Positions 10,941 through 19,179 of a stretch of DNA of 64,000 bases are shown piece by piece. Made by a program: the position numbers and the translations under genes. The stretch covers positions 372,001 to 436,000 of the forward strand of contig NZ_JBIGIC010000005.1 of NCBI RefSeq assembly GCF_043555985.1, in the 5' to 3' direction. The DNA comes from Pelomonas candidula (lineage in GTDB: Bacteria > Pseudomonadota > Gammaproteobacteria > Burkholderiales > Burkholderiaceae_C). Position 1 is the stretch's first letter. Each line of letters opens with the position of its first letter. Under the pieces are notes generated by a model. That model was not told the origin of the DNA, did not search any database, and saw only the letters and a program-made list of their open reading frames with translations.

Positions 10941-10960
10941 GCCGGCCCTAGCATGGCGCG
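10941..10960 (+). promoter_or_regulatory. Possible -10 promoter block of the secreted unknown gene
   Basis: The 20-base block with TAGCAT at its centre is almost the same as the block at 40717-40737, upstream of another unknown gene. Both carry GCCGGCC and TGGCGCG around a TAG-purine-T core. It is placed like a -10 region (20 bases before the ATG here, 2 bases there). No good -35 was found. This is a pattern call only. Confidence 0.3.
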
Positions 10961-10979
10961 ACCTGCCACGGAGCCGCCC

Positions 10980-11708
10980 ATGCCCTTCCTGCCCCGACTG
11001 ACGCTGACGGCCGCACTGGCCCTGCTGGCCGCCACGGCCCGGGCCCAAGTCGACGACCTGCCCACCGGCCTGCTGGGACTCGTCACGCTGCCGGAGGTGT
11101 TCAGCGGTCCGGGCTGCGAGCCGCACACACCGCAGGACATCCCGCTCTACGCCGCGCCCGACGACCTCGCCCGCGGGCGCGCGCCGGTGGGCCGGATCAC
11201 GGTCGTCCAGCCGATGGAACTGCTGTCGCCGGGCAACTGCAATGGCTCCGTCGCGCAGCTGCGCTGGGCCGACGGCAAGACCAGCGAGGAATGGCCGATC
11301 AAGGAGTCCGGCTACGAGGAGCGCGCCGCCGTCGTCGTGAGGCGCCGCGGCGACATGCTGCAGATCACCACCGACCGCGCGCCGGCGTGGATTCACCGCC
11401 CCGGCCTCGCCGGCTACCTGCCGGCCGGCAAGCTGCTGGAGGGGCAGTTGCTGGACCTGCCCCACGACCTTCGCCCGCTGGCCCGCACGGCGCCCGGCGG
11501 CGGCCAGCGCCCGCGCCTGGACTGGCCGCCGAAATCAGCCGCCTTCATCCAGGCCCGCGAGATCCGGGGCGAGACCTGGCTGCAGCTGGAGGTGCGCGCC
11601 ACCGAAGCCTGCACCGACACCGAAGCGCCACCCAAGGCCACGATCTGGGTGCCCTTCCACGACGCCCGGCGGCGCCCGACGCTGTGGTTTTTCTCGCGCG
11701 GCTGCTGA
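10980..11708 (+). CDS. Secreted protein of unknown function
   Basis: I do not recognise this 242-residue protein. A clear Sec signal peptide (about residues 1-22, LALLAATARA-Q) precedes a soluble domain with no further membrane segment. It contains four cysteines (in GPGCEPH, PGNCNGS, EACTDT and the C-terminal FFSRGC), consistent with disulfides in the periplasm. ATG at 10980 has GGAG six bases upstream; an earlier in-frame start at 10905 would put a basic extension before the signal peptide. It ends 6 bases from the convergent clsB-like gene and has no evident link to the hut genes. Confidence 0.7.
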   Translation: MPFLPRLTLTAALALLAATARAQVDDLPTGLLGLVTLPEVFSGPGCEPHTPQDIPLYAAPDDLARGRAPVGRITVVQPMELLSPGNCNGSVAQLRWADGKTSEEWPIKESGYEERAAVVVRRRGDMLQITTDRAPAWIHRPGLAGYLPAGKLLEGQLLDLPHDLRPLARTAPGGGQRPRLDWPPKSAAFIQAREIRGETWLQLEVRATEACTDTEAPPKATIWVPFHDARRRPTLWFFSRGC

Positions 11709-11714
11709 GCCCGC

Positions 11715-12977
11715 TCAGTACCGCCCCGTCGCCCCCGCCACGCGCAGGAACACGTAGGCGAACCACACGACCACGGCGCGATGCACCAGCGCGCGCCAGC
11801 CCTTGCCGGCGGCCTCGCCGACACGCGCCGACGCCGCGATGGCCGTCTCGATCTCGGCCGCCAGCCGCGTCGTGAAGCCGCGGTCCAGCACGACGACGTT
11901 GGCCTCCAGGTTGACCAGCAGCGACAGCGGGTCGATGTTGGAACTGCCCACCGTGGCCCACTCGTCGTCGACGACGGCCACCTTGGCATGCAGGTAGGCC
12001 GGCATGTACTCGTAGATCTCGATGTGGTGGCGCAGCAGGTCGGCGTACAGCGCCTCGGCGGCCCAGCCAGCGAGGCGGTAGTCCAGCTTGCCCTGCAGCA
12101 GCAGGCGCACGCGCACGCCGCGGTCGGCCGCGTCGCGCAGCGCCTGCCGGATGCGCTGGCCCGGGTAGAAGTAGGGGCAGACGATGTCCACGCTGCGCTG
12201 TGCGGCGCGGATGGCATCGGCGTAGGCATGCTCGATGGTGCGGCGCCGGCGCAGGTTGTCGCGCAGCACGAAGGCGGCGCACACGGGCGGCAGGCGCGCC
12301 GACGGCTCGGGCAGGCGCTGCGGGCCGCGCCACAGCTGCGTCAGCCACAGGCCGAAGCGGCGGCGCAGCGGCACGTAGTCCAGTAGCGCGTCGTCGAAGT
12401 CGCGCCCCAGCCAGGCGCGCGACCAGATCGAGCGCACGCCCTGGGCCACCAGGTCCACGAGGCCACCGCGAAGCTGCACGGCGAAGTCCAGCCGCGGCGC
12501 GTCGGTCACGCCATGGCGGATGTCCAGCCGGTCGTCGATGACGTTGATGCCGCCGACGAAGGCAATCTCGCTGTCGACGACGCAGAGCTTCTGGTGCAGG
12601 CGGCGCAGCTGGCCGCGCTGGAACCAGCGCCACCAGCGGTCCATCGGCCGGAACACCGCCAGCGCCACGCCGCTGCCGGCCAGCCGCTGGCGCAGCGTGG
12701 GCAGGCTGGCGCCGCTGCCGAAGCCATCGACGACGAGCCGCACGCGCACGCCGCGGCGGTCGGCCTCGAGCAGCGCGTCGACGAGAGCAAGCGCGGTAGC
12801 GTCGTGATGAAAGATATAGGTCGCCAGCCACACCTCGCGATGCGCCCGCCGGATGGCCGCCGCCATCGCCGGGAACAGCTGGTCGCCGCCGCGCAGCAGC
12901 TCCACCTCGTTGGCGCCGATGAAGCCGGTGTCGGCTCCCACGGGCCGCCTGCGCCGCCTCGATCCCAGCCGCCTCAT
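11715..12977 (-). CDS. clsB: Cardiolipin synthase B-type phospholipase D
   Basis: The 420-residue protein has two phospholipase D HKD motifs, HQKLCVVDSEIAFVGG and HAKVAVVDDEWATVGS, as in ClsB (YbhO), which makes cardiolipin from phosphatidylglycerol at the inner membrane. Unlike ClsA it has no pair of N-terminal membrane helices; a hydrophobic stretch near the C-terminus (VVVWFAYVFLRVAG) may anchor it. The ATG overlaps the stop of the upstream endonuclease/phosphatase gene as ATGA, the same pairing as ybhP-clsB in Escherichia coli. Exact phospholipid substrates are inferred from the family. Confidence 0.85.
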   Translation of the reverse strand: MRRLGSRRRRRPVGADTGFIGANEVELLRGGDQLFPAMAAAIRRAHREVWLATYIFHHDATALALVDALLEADRRGVRVRLVVDGFGSGASLPTLRQRLAGSGVALAVFRPMDRWWRWFQRGQLRRLHQKLCVVDSEIAFVGGINVIDDRLDIRHGVTDAPRLDFAVQLRGGLVDLVAQGVRSIWSRAWLGRDFDDALLDYVPLRRRFGLWLTQLWRGPQRLPEPSARLPPVCAAFVLRDNLRRRRTIEHAYADAIRAAQRSVDIVCPYFYPGQRIRQALRDAADRGVRVRLLLQGKLDYRLAGWAAEALYADLLRHHIEIYEYMPAYLHAKVAVVDDEWATVGSSNIDPLSLLVNLEANVVVLDRGFTTRLAAEIETAIAASARVGEAAGKGWRALVHRAVVVWFAYVFLRVAGATGRY

Positions 12978-13768
12978 TCCAGCGCGAGCTCGACGACCAA
13001 GGGCAAGTGGTCCGACATGCGCGCCCACGACGGGCCGCGCGGCACCTGCACACCGGTGCAGCGCAGGCCGCGCAGGTAGACGCGGTCCAGCGAAAACACC
13101 GGCAACCGCGACGGGAAGGTCGCCGTGCGCACGCGCCCGTGCGGCGCCGCCGCGCGGCGCAGGCCATGGGCCCGCATCGGCGTGTCCAGCCGCTCGCCCC
13201 AGTCGTTGTAGTCACCGGCCACCAGCACCGGCGCACCGGCCGGCACGTTCTCGTTGACGAAGGCCGCGAGCCGGTCGACCTGGCGCATGCGGCTGGAATG
13301 GATGAGCCCGAAGTGGGCCACGATGACGTGCACCGCCGTACCCTGCCAATGCACCGGCACGTGCAGCAGGCCGCGCTGTTCCAGCGAATGGTCGGACACG
13401 TCGTGGTGGCCGATGTCGCCGATGGGCCAGCGCGACAGCAGCGCATTGCCGTGCTCGCCGTAACGGGTCGTCGCGTTGGTACGGTACGCCACCTCGTAGC
13501 CCTCGGGCGCGAGGAACTCGGCCTGGCCCTTCTCGGGCCAGCCGAACCAGGTGCGGTCGAAGTAGGCCGCCTCGCGGTGGTGGAACAGCCGCACCTCCTG
13601 CAGGCAGACGAGGTCGGCGTCCAGCGCCTCCACGCCCATCTGCAGGTTGTGGATCTCCAGCCGCTTCGCGAGCCCCAGGCCGCGCACGCCCTTGTGGATG
13701 TTGTAGGTGGCCACGCGCAGTACGTCGTCGCCGGGCGCGTGGGGCGTGGGGCGGGCGGCGGATCTCAT
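12974..13768 (-). CDS. Endonuclease/exonuclease/phosphatase family protein (YbhP-like)
   Basis: The 264 residues form one EEP domain. Metal and catalytic segments are VATYNIHKG, LVCLQEVRLF (Glu ligand), AHFGLIHSS, VAGDYNDWGE (Asp and Asn) and the C-terminal SDHLPLVVEL (Asp-His pair). The family contains DNases, sphingomyelinases and inositol phosphatases. Coupling to clsB suggests work on phospholipids or their headgroups, but this is inferred from context. No signal peptide is present. Confidence 0.85.
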   Translation of the reverse strand: MRSAARPTPHAPGDDVLRVATYNIHKGVRGLGLAKRLEIHNLQMGVEALDADLVCLQEVRLFHHREAAYFDRTWFGWPEKGQAEFLAPEGYEVAYRTNATTRYGEHGNALLSRWPIGDIGHHDVSDHSLEQRGLLHVPVHWQGTAVHVIVAHFGLIHSSRMRQVDRLAAFVNENVPAGAPVLVAGDYNDWGERLDTPMRAHGLRRAAAPHGRVRTATFPSRLPVFSLDRVYLRGLRCTGVQVPRGPSWARMSDHLPLVVELALE

Positions 13769-13781
13769 GGCCTGCGGGTCG

Positions 13782-14267
13782 TCAGGTCGACGTCTCGGCG
13801 GCGCTGAAGCGCGGCAGTTGCAGCACCGCCTCGGCGTTGGACGGCGAGAAGCAGCGGTCGGCCGCCTCGTGCCAGGGCAGCCAGACCCAGGCCAGGTGCT
13901 CGCGCGGCGCCAGCGTCGGCGTCAGCGGCGCGGGCAGCTGCAGGCCGAAGACGTGTTCGGTGTTGCGCGTGACGCCGGGCGCGTAGCGGTGCCGCCACTG
14001 CGGGTAGATCTCGTAGACGTTGGCGAGCTGCCAGTCGACCAGCTCGCCGCCCACGGCGGCGATGTCGAAGCCGGTCTCCTCCAGCACCTCGCGCCGCGCG
14101 GTTTCGGCCGGCGGCTCGTCGAGGCTGTCCTTGGAGCCGGTGACGCTCTGCCAGTAGCCCGGGTGGTCGGCACGCTCGATCAGCAGCACCTGCAGATCGG
14201 GCGTGTGGATGACGACGAGGACCGACTCGGGGATCTTGAACGGCTTGGGCAGATCGACGGGAGGCAT
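13782..14267 (-). CDS. nudB: Dihydroneopterin triphosphate diphosphatase
   Basis: NudB removes pyrophosphate from 7,8-dihydroneopterin triphosphate in folate synthesis. The 161-residue Nudix protein carries GSKDSLDEPPAETARREVLE followed by EETGF, matching the Nudix box GX5EX7REUXEEXGU with its Glu metal ligands. PKPFKIPESVLVVIHT at the N-terminus and SVTGS before the box are typical of NudB. ATG at 14267 gives the usual start of the family; no strong ribosome binding site is visible. It is first of the three genes nudB, the EEP gene and clsB. Confidence 0.88.
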   Translation of the reverse strand: MPPVDLPKPFKIPESVLVVIHTPDLQVLLIERADHPGYWQSVTGSKDSLDEPPAETARREVLEETGFDIAAVGGELVDWQLANVYEIYPQWRHRYAPGVTRNTEHVFGLQLPAPLTPTLAPREHLAWVWLPWHEAADRCFSPSNAEAVLQLPRFSAAETST

Positions 14268-14341
14268 GCGTGCAGCATAGCCGCGCCCGGTCACGCAGGC
14301 AGGGGTTCGGGGCTTGGATGCCCCGCTGCCGCGCAGGCGCG

Positions 14342-15145
14342 TCAGGCGCCGCCGGACGGCTTCTTCGCCACCTCGGGCGGCAGCACCTTCGCCTGCAGCT
14401 CGCGCACCTGCGCGACGAGCTGGTTGTGCGCATCCAGGAAGGCCGCGGCGATGACCTTGCCCTCGTTGGAGTTGCTCCAGCCGGCGCCGGCCACGCCGCC
14501 CAGCTTGCCCACCATGGCACCGCCCACACCCAGGTCCGCCACCTCCACCGAACCGGTGGCGGCGGCGATCTGCTCGGTGGTCTCGTTGTCGGTCAGCAGC
14601 AGCGCGGCCTGGGCCTGCTTCATCTTGACGTGCTCGGCCGCGCCGACCAGCTTGTTCAGGTAGGGAATAGCCTGCAGCACGCTGCCGATCTGGCGGCCGG
14701 CGTCCTGCTCGCTGAACGTGAGGCTGGGCGTCAGGCTGTACTGCGCCTCGTAGCCCTTGCCCTTGGCCACCGTGTTGCCCTCGCGGCGCAGGATGCCGGC
14801 GTCCTTCAGCTCCTGCTCGCGCACCGTGGCCTTCAGCCCCGCGGCCCGGTCGACGACGCGGAAGCAGCCGCTCTGCTGGGCCATCAGCCGGATCAGCGGC
14901 ACGGGACTGGACGGCAGTTGGTAGCTGCTGGAGTAGCTGTAGCCGTTGGGGTTCTCCACCAACGCCAGCGTGGCCACCGGCGCGTCGCAGCGCACCAGCT
15001 CGCGCGCCGCATGGTGCGCGCCCGCGGGCCCGGCCGACCCGGTGACGACCGAGCCCCCTTCGCCAAGCGACGTGGACGACTTGCCACAGGCGCTCAGCAG
15101 CAGCGCGGCAACGGAAACGGCGAACAGGCAACGGGCTGGGGTCAT
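14342..15145 (-). CDS. CsgG-like outer-membrane lipoprotein
   Basis: The 267-residue protein has a lipoprotein signal ending in the lipobox LLLSAC (Cys at about residue 19), so it should be lipidated. The rest resembles the CsgG/HfaB/DUF799 type of periplasmic domain: LALVENPNG, a SGCFRVVDR segment and LTPSLTFSEQDAG. CsgG makes the curli export pore, but no csgA, csgB, csgE or csgF gene is nearby, so a curli role is not supported. ATG at 15145 was chosen because the signal peptide begins there; the frame is open further upstream. Confidence 0.6.
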   Translation of the reverse strand: MTPARCLFAVSVAALLLSACGKSSTSLGEGGSVVTGSAGPAGAHHAARELVRCDAPVATLALVENPNGYSYSSSYQLPSSPVPLIRLMAQQSGCFRVVDRAAGLKATVREQELKDAGILRREGNTVAKGKGYEAQYSLTPSLTFSEQDAGRQIGSVLQAIPYLNKLVGAAEHVKMKQAQAALLLTDNETTEQIAAATGSVEVADLGVGGAMVGKLGGVAGAGWSNSNEGKVIAAAFLDAHNQLVAQVRELQAKVLPPEVAKKPSGGA

Positions 15146-15253
15146 GGGCGCGGTGTGGGTGCGTATCGAGCCGCGAGTCTGCCTGCGCCTCCACCTCGCG
15201 CCGACCCTAGAACGTGGGACGCGCCGCACCCGCCTCCCCTGCCCGCGGGGGGC

Positions 15254-15664
15254 TCACCGGCCGTACAGGATCATCTGCGTGCAGCGGAACAGCGCCACCG
15301 TCTTGCCCGTGTCCCGGTGCGTGACCGTCGCGTCCCAGACCTGCGTCGTGCGGCCCAGGTGCACGGCCTTGGCGATGCAGGTGATGGTGCCCTCGCGGGC
15401 GGTGCCGAGGTGGTTGGACTTCAGCTCGACGGTCGTGAAGCCCGTGGCCCCTTCGGGCAGGCTGGCCAGGCAGCCATGGCCGGCGCAGGAGTCGGCCAGC
15501 GTGACGACCGAGCCGGCGTGCAGATAGCCGTTGGGCGCCATCAACTCCTGCCGCACCGGCAGCTCGGCATGCACCTCGCCAGCGTCGACCCGCGTGAAGC
15601 GGATGCCGAGATAGCCCGGCAGGTAGTTGGCGCCGAACTGGTTGATCTGGGCGACATCGGGCAT
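15254..15664 (-). CDS. PaaI-like hotdog-fold thioesterase
   Basis: The 136-residue protein is a single hotdog domain of the PaaI/YdiI type that hydrolyses acyl- or aryl-CoA thioesters. The catalytic region is PNGYLHAGSVVTLADSCAG, with the expected HAG turn and an Asp in LADS; ELKSNHLGTAREG is the second conserved segment. GAGGAG five bases before ATG 15664 fixes the start. The CoA substrate cannot be told from sequence. The leftward terminator of the upstream metalloprotease gene lies between the two genes. Confidence 0.85.
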   Translation of the reverse strand: MPDVAQINQFGANYLPGYLGIRFTRVDAGEVHAELPVRQELMAPNGYLHAGSVVTLADSCAGHGCLASLPEGATGFTTVELKSNHLGTAREGTITCIAKAVHLGRTTQVWDATVTHRDTGKTVALFRCTQMILYGR

Positions 15665-15704
15665 GGGATCTCCTCGGGGGACGGCGGCCATCGTAGTGAC
15701 AACG

Positions 15705-15731
15705 AAAAAGGCCGGCATCGCTGCCGGCCTT
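15705..15731 (-). terminator. Rho-independent terminator of the metalloprotease gene
   Basis: A perfect 10-bp stem (15708-15717 with 15722-15731, loop TCGC on the plus strand) is followed on the minus strand by five T residues. It lies 23 bases after the stop of the metalloprotease gene and separates it from the thioesterase gene. Confidence 0.85.
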
Positions 15732-15753
15732 GCTGCTGCGGGGTGCGTGGCGA

Positions 15754-18450
15754 TCAGGTGCGCGTCAGCGTGGCCTTGAGCATGTTGTCCAGCATGTCCA
15801 GCGTCTCCGCCAGGTGGGCACGCGTCTCGATCGACAGGCCCGGCTTGGCGCCGGCCGCGCGCAGCTCGCGGGCCAACTGGGTGGCGTGCCAGCGGGCCAT
15901 CGAGAACGCGTCGGCGTAAACGGTGGCGCCGTTGGTGGCGCGGTTCAGCTGGGCCTGCAGGCGGCGCAGGTACTCGCGCTGCAGGCTGCGGCGCATGCGG
16001 TCGATCTCGGCACCGGTCTTGAGCTCGCTGAAGATGGCGCTTTGCAGCGTGCCGTAGACCTCGTTGAGCGACACCGCGCCCTTGCGCTGCGCCTCGGGCA
16101 GGTAGGCGCCCTGCTCGATGAGCCGGCGCGCCGTGTTGGGCGACATCAGACGGTCCAGCACCTTGCCCTGCAGCGCCGCGACGGCGTCGGGGATGGACAG
16201 CGGCAGGCCTCGCTCCCACTCGTTGTAGTCCAGCGTCTGCGAGACGAGGAACTCGGGCTTGAACTTGAACGAGTCACTGGACAGCAGGCCGCTGGCGATG
16301 AAGCGCAGCGCCTCGCGCTGCTGCGCGTTGTCCACCGGCTTGAAGGCCGGGCCGCTGGTGACGCCCGGCACGACGCGCTCGGCCAGCAGGCCGCCCACGT
16401 ACTTGCTGACGTTGGTGGCCGCCACGTCCAGCTGGCGGAAGGACGACGCGATGGAGCGGCGGTTGCGCAGCGGGTCGTCGCCCACGGCGGCGGGGCGGGC
16501 CTGCACGCGGTCCCACAGTTCCTGGCTGAGCTTGAGGCGGCGCTTGGCGTAGGCCAGCGGGTCGTCGCCCAGGTCGAACTGGTTGGCGCGCGGGTCGAAG
16601 CCGTCGTAGGGGCCGCCGACGCCCTGGTCGAAGTCGTCGCCGAAGGCCAGCGCGGGCTCGGTCGAGCGGGCGGCGATCCTCGCCAGCTCGGCGGCCTCCT
16701 GCTCGGCGGGGATGACCTTGTACGCGTACTCGATGGCCCAGTAGTCGTAGGCGCCCAGCGTCGTGTTGGTCAGGCTGGCCTTGGCCTCGCCCTTCAGTGG
16801 CAGGTTGTAGGCGTTGTAGTCCATCACCGAGTTGGAGATGCCGTGGGCCTCGGTGTAGGCCTTGTCGCGCAGCTGGGCCTGGGTAACGGTGGTGGAGGCC
16901 TTGAAGTTGTGCTTCAGCCCGAGCGTGTGGCCGACCTCATGCATGATCGTGTCCTTCACGACGGCCTGGGCCAGCGCCTCGGCCTCGGGGCCGTTCATGT
17001 CCATGCCGTCGCGCAGTGCCAGCAGGTCCAGCGCGAAGCCGAGTTCGCTGGCCTGCTCGGCCACGTAGTTGCAGCTCTGCTCCAGCAGCAGTTGCTGGCT
17101 GCGGTCACCGGTCCAGGCACCGGTGGCGCTGCCGTGGTCATGGCCCTGGAAGCCCAGCACGTCGTCCGCGGCCAGGCGGCGCGAGCCGCGGCCGAAGACG
17201 TCGCTCATGCGGATGTCGGCATCCAGGATCTCGCCGGTGCGCGGGTCGCGGTTGCTGGGGCCTTGCGCGAAGCCCACGTCGGCGCCGGTGAACCAGCGGA
17301 TGGACGCATGCGTGGCGTCCATGTTGTCCCAGTCGGCATCGTCGGGCTGCTGCTTGACCTGGATGGCGTCCTTGAAGCCGATCTTCTCGAAGGCCTTGTT
17401 CCATTCGAGGATGCCGGCCTTGACGGACTCGCGGTACTTGGGCGGGATGTTCTTGTCCATCCAGTAGACGATGGGCTGCACCGGCTCGGACAACGCGGCC
17501 GACGGGTCCTTCTTCTCCAGGCGCCAGCGGGCGACCATGTGCACGCGCGGGTTGGCCTTGAGGTCGTCGCCGAGGTTGCTGTAGCTCTCGGTGAAATGAC
17601 CCAGTCGCGGGTCCGCCAGGCGCACGGCGGCCGGCGTCTCGGGCAGCGCACGCAGGTTGTAGACGATGCTGAAGAACATCGAGCGCGGGTCCGGCGTGGA
17701 CTGCGGCGGCGTGGGCACGGCCACCGGCGGCGGCACCAGCGGCGGCGCAGGAATGCGCGGCGTGGCGAAGTGCATGCGGGCGGTCAGTGTCGTGATCTGC
17801 GCATCGGCCCGCGTCGCTTCGATGAAGGAGTTGCTGCGGTCCGGGGCGTAGGGCAGGCGGTAGACCTGCTCCAGGTGGGTGGACAGGCCGGGGATGTCGC
17901 CGAGGAAGAAGCCGCTGACATCCACCAGCACGGACTTGCGATCGGGGTGGTCCGCGCTCGCGACCGGGCCGGCCGTGATCAGACTGGGCGAGAACGCCTG
18001 GTCCAGTGCCGGCTTGCCCGCGGGGTTGTCGGCGCGGAACTTGGTGTTGAGCGCCATGAGCTGCACGTGGTTGCCGATGCGGCGCCACTCCGCGAGTTCT
18101 TCGCCCAGCATCTGACTGGCGTACAGGCCACGCTCGCCGATCGAGCTGGCCACGTTGACGGTAAACAGGAAGGGCTTGTTGAAGGCTTCCTTGGGGATCT
18201 CGATCCAGACCTTCTCGTCCTTGCGCCAGACCGGGAACAGGCCCGGCTGCTCCTTCGCGCCGCGGATGATTTCCGCGAACGGCTTGGGCGCCGTGGGGTC
18301 GACCGGCGGACGGGCGGCGGGCGCCGAGGCCGCACCGGCCGGTGCTGAGGCGGCACCGTTGGGCGCGGGCGGCGTCTGGGCCTGGGTCTGGGCGGCGGCC
18401 AGCGCGATCAGTGCAGCGGTGGCGAGGGCAGTACGAGGCATCCGAATCAT
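15754..18450 (-). CDS. Secreted zinc-dependent metalloprotease (DUF4953/DUF5117)
   Basis: The 898-residue protein has a signal peptide (cleavage near QTQA-Q, about residue 24), an Ala/Pro-rich linker, a DUF5117-type N-terminal domain (about 60-230) and a metzincin-like catalytic domain. The zinc motif is HEVGHTLGLKHNF with H504, E505 and H508. A later SVMDYNAYNL resembles the Met-turn of metzincins, and the C-terminal half matches DUF4953. It is probably periplasmic or exported; the physiological substrate is unknown. ATG 18450 and ATG 18441 are both possible starts. It is divergent from the YqiA-like gene. Confidence 0.87.
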   Translation of the reverse strand: MIRMPRTALATAALIALAAAQTQAQTPPAPNGAASAPAGAASAPAARPPVDPTAPKPFAEIIRGAKEQPGLFPVWRKDEKVWIEIPKEAFNKPFLFTVNVASSIGERGLYASQMLGEELAEWRRIGNHVQLMALNTKFRADNPAGKPALDQAFSPSLITAGPVASADHPDRKSVLVDVSGFFLGDIPGLSTHLEQVYRLPYAPDRSNSFIEATRADAQITTLTARMHFATPRIPAPPLVPPPVAVPTPPQSTPDPRSMFFSIVYNLRALPETPAAVRLADPRLGHFTESYSNLGDDLKANPRVHMVARWRLEKKDPSAALSEPVQPIVYWMDKNIPPKYRESVKAGILEWNKAFEKIGFKDAIQVKQQPDDADWDNMDATHASIRWFTGADVGFAQGPSNRDPRTGEILDADIRMSDVFGRGSRRLAADDVLGFQGHDHGSATGAWTGDRSQQLLLEQSCNYVAEQASELGFALDLLALRDGMDMNGPEAEALAQAVVKDTIMHEVGHTLGLKHNFKASTTVTQAQLRDKAYTEAHGISNSVMDYNAYNLPLKGEAKASLTNTTLGAYDYWAIEYAYKVIPAEQEAAELARIAARSTEPALAFGDDFDQGVGGPYDGFDPRANQFDLGDDPLAYAKRRLKLSQELWDRVQARPAAVGDDPLRNRRSIASSFRQLDVAATNVSKYVGGLLAERVVPGVTSGPAFKPVDNAQQREALRFIASGLLSSDSFKFKPEFLVSQTLDYNEWERGLPLSIPDAVAALQGKVLDRLMSPNTARRLIEQGAYLPEAQRKGAVSLNEVYGTLQSAIFSELKTGAEIDRMRRSLQREYLRRLQAQLNRATNGATVYADAFSMARWHATQLARELRAAGAKPGLSIETRAHLAETLDMLDNMLKATLTRT

Positions 18451-18571
18451 GCGAAGCGTCCGGGAGGAAGAGAGGATGAAAAGTGCGGCACTGTGGCCGG
18501 CAGCGACACTCGCGTCAATCCGAGGACGCCAGCGTCGCGCAGCCACCAAGCTTCCCATCAAAACTTCCGTC

Positions 18572-19162
18572 ATGCCCCTCACCCATCTGATTTATTTGCA
18601 TGGCTTTCGTTCTTCTCCGCAGTCCGCGAAGGCGCGGCGCATGGCGGACTGGGCAGCCACGCGGCCGGACGTGACTTTCGTCTGCCCCCAGCTGCCGCCG
18701 TCGCCGCTGGACGCGATGGAACTGGTGGGCCGCCTCGTGGCCGGCTGGCCGGCTTCAGGATCGGCGGTCATCGGCAGCTCGCTGGGCGGCTTCTACGCGA
18801 CCGCGCTCGCCGAGCAGCGCGCCCATCGCGGCTGGCGCGTGGCGGTGCTGAACCCGGCCGTGAACCCGGCGCGCGACCTCGCCAGGCACATCGGCGAGCT
18901 GAGCGCCTGGCACGACCCGACGCTGAAGTTCGACTTCACGGCCCAGCACGTGGCCGAGCTTGCCGCGCTGACGCCGCCAGCACATCTGACGAACCCGGCG
19001 CGCTACTACGCGCTGATCGCCAAGGGCGACGAGTTGCTGGACTGGCGCGAGATGCTGGCCCGCTACGCCGGCTGCGACGGCGACGTGCTGGACGGCAGCG
19101 ACCACGGCCTGACCGACTTCGAGGCCCACTTGCCCGGACTCCTCGAGCACCTGACGCGCTGA
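18572..19162 (+). CDS. YqiA/YcfP-type alpha/beta-fold esterase
   Basis: The 196-residue protein is a small alpha/beta hydrolase beginning LIYLHGFRSSPQSAKA, the family hallmark. The nucleophile elbow is GSSLGG, the acid candidate is in AKGDELLDW and the catalytic His is in DGSDHGL. YqiA of Escherichia coli hydrolyses short acyl esters and palmitoyl-CoA in tests; the in vivo role is not settled. It has no signal peptide. It lies 17 bases before the RNase II-type gene. Confidence 0.83.
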   Translation: MPLTHLIYLHGFRSSPQSAKARRMADWAATRPDVTFVCPQLPPSPLDAMELVGRLVAGWPASGSAVIGSSLGGFYATALAEQRAHRGWRVAVLNPAVNPARDLARHIGELSAWHDPTLKFDFTAQHVAELAALTPPAHLTNPARYYALIAKGDELLDWREMLARYAGCDGDVLDGSDHGLTDFEAHLPGLLEHLTR

Positions 19163-19179
19163 GGGACAATCGCCGGCTT

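Noticed and set aside
14342..15145. A curli secretion locus based on the CsgG-like lipoprotein
   Set aside because: No csgA, csgB, csgE or csgF is nearby, and the similarity is limited to the general fold of the family.
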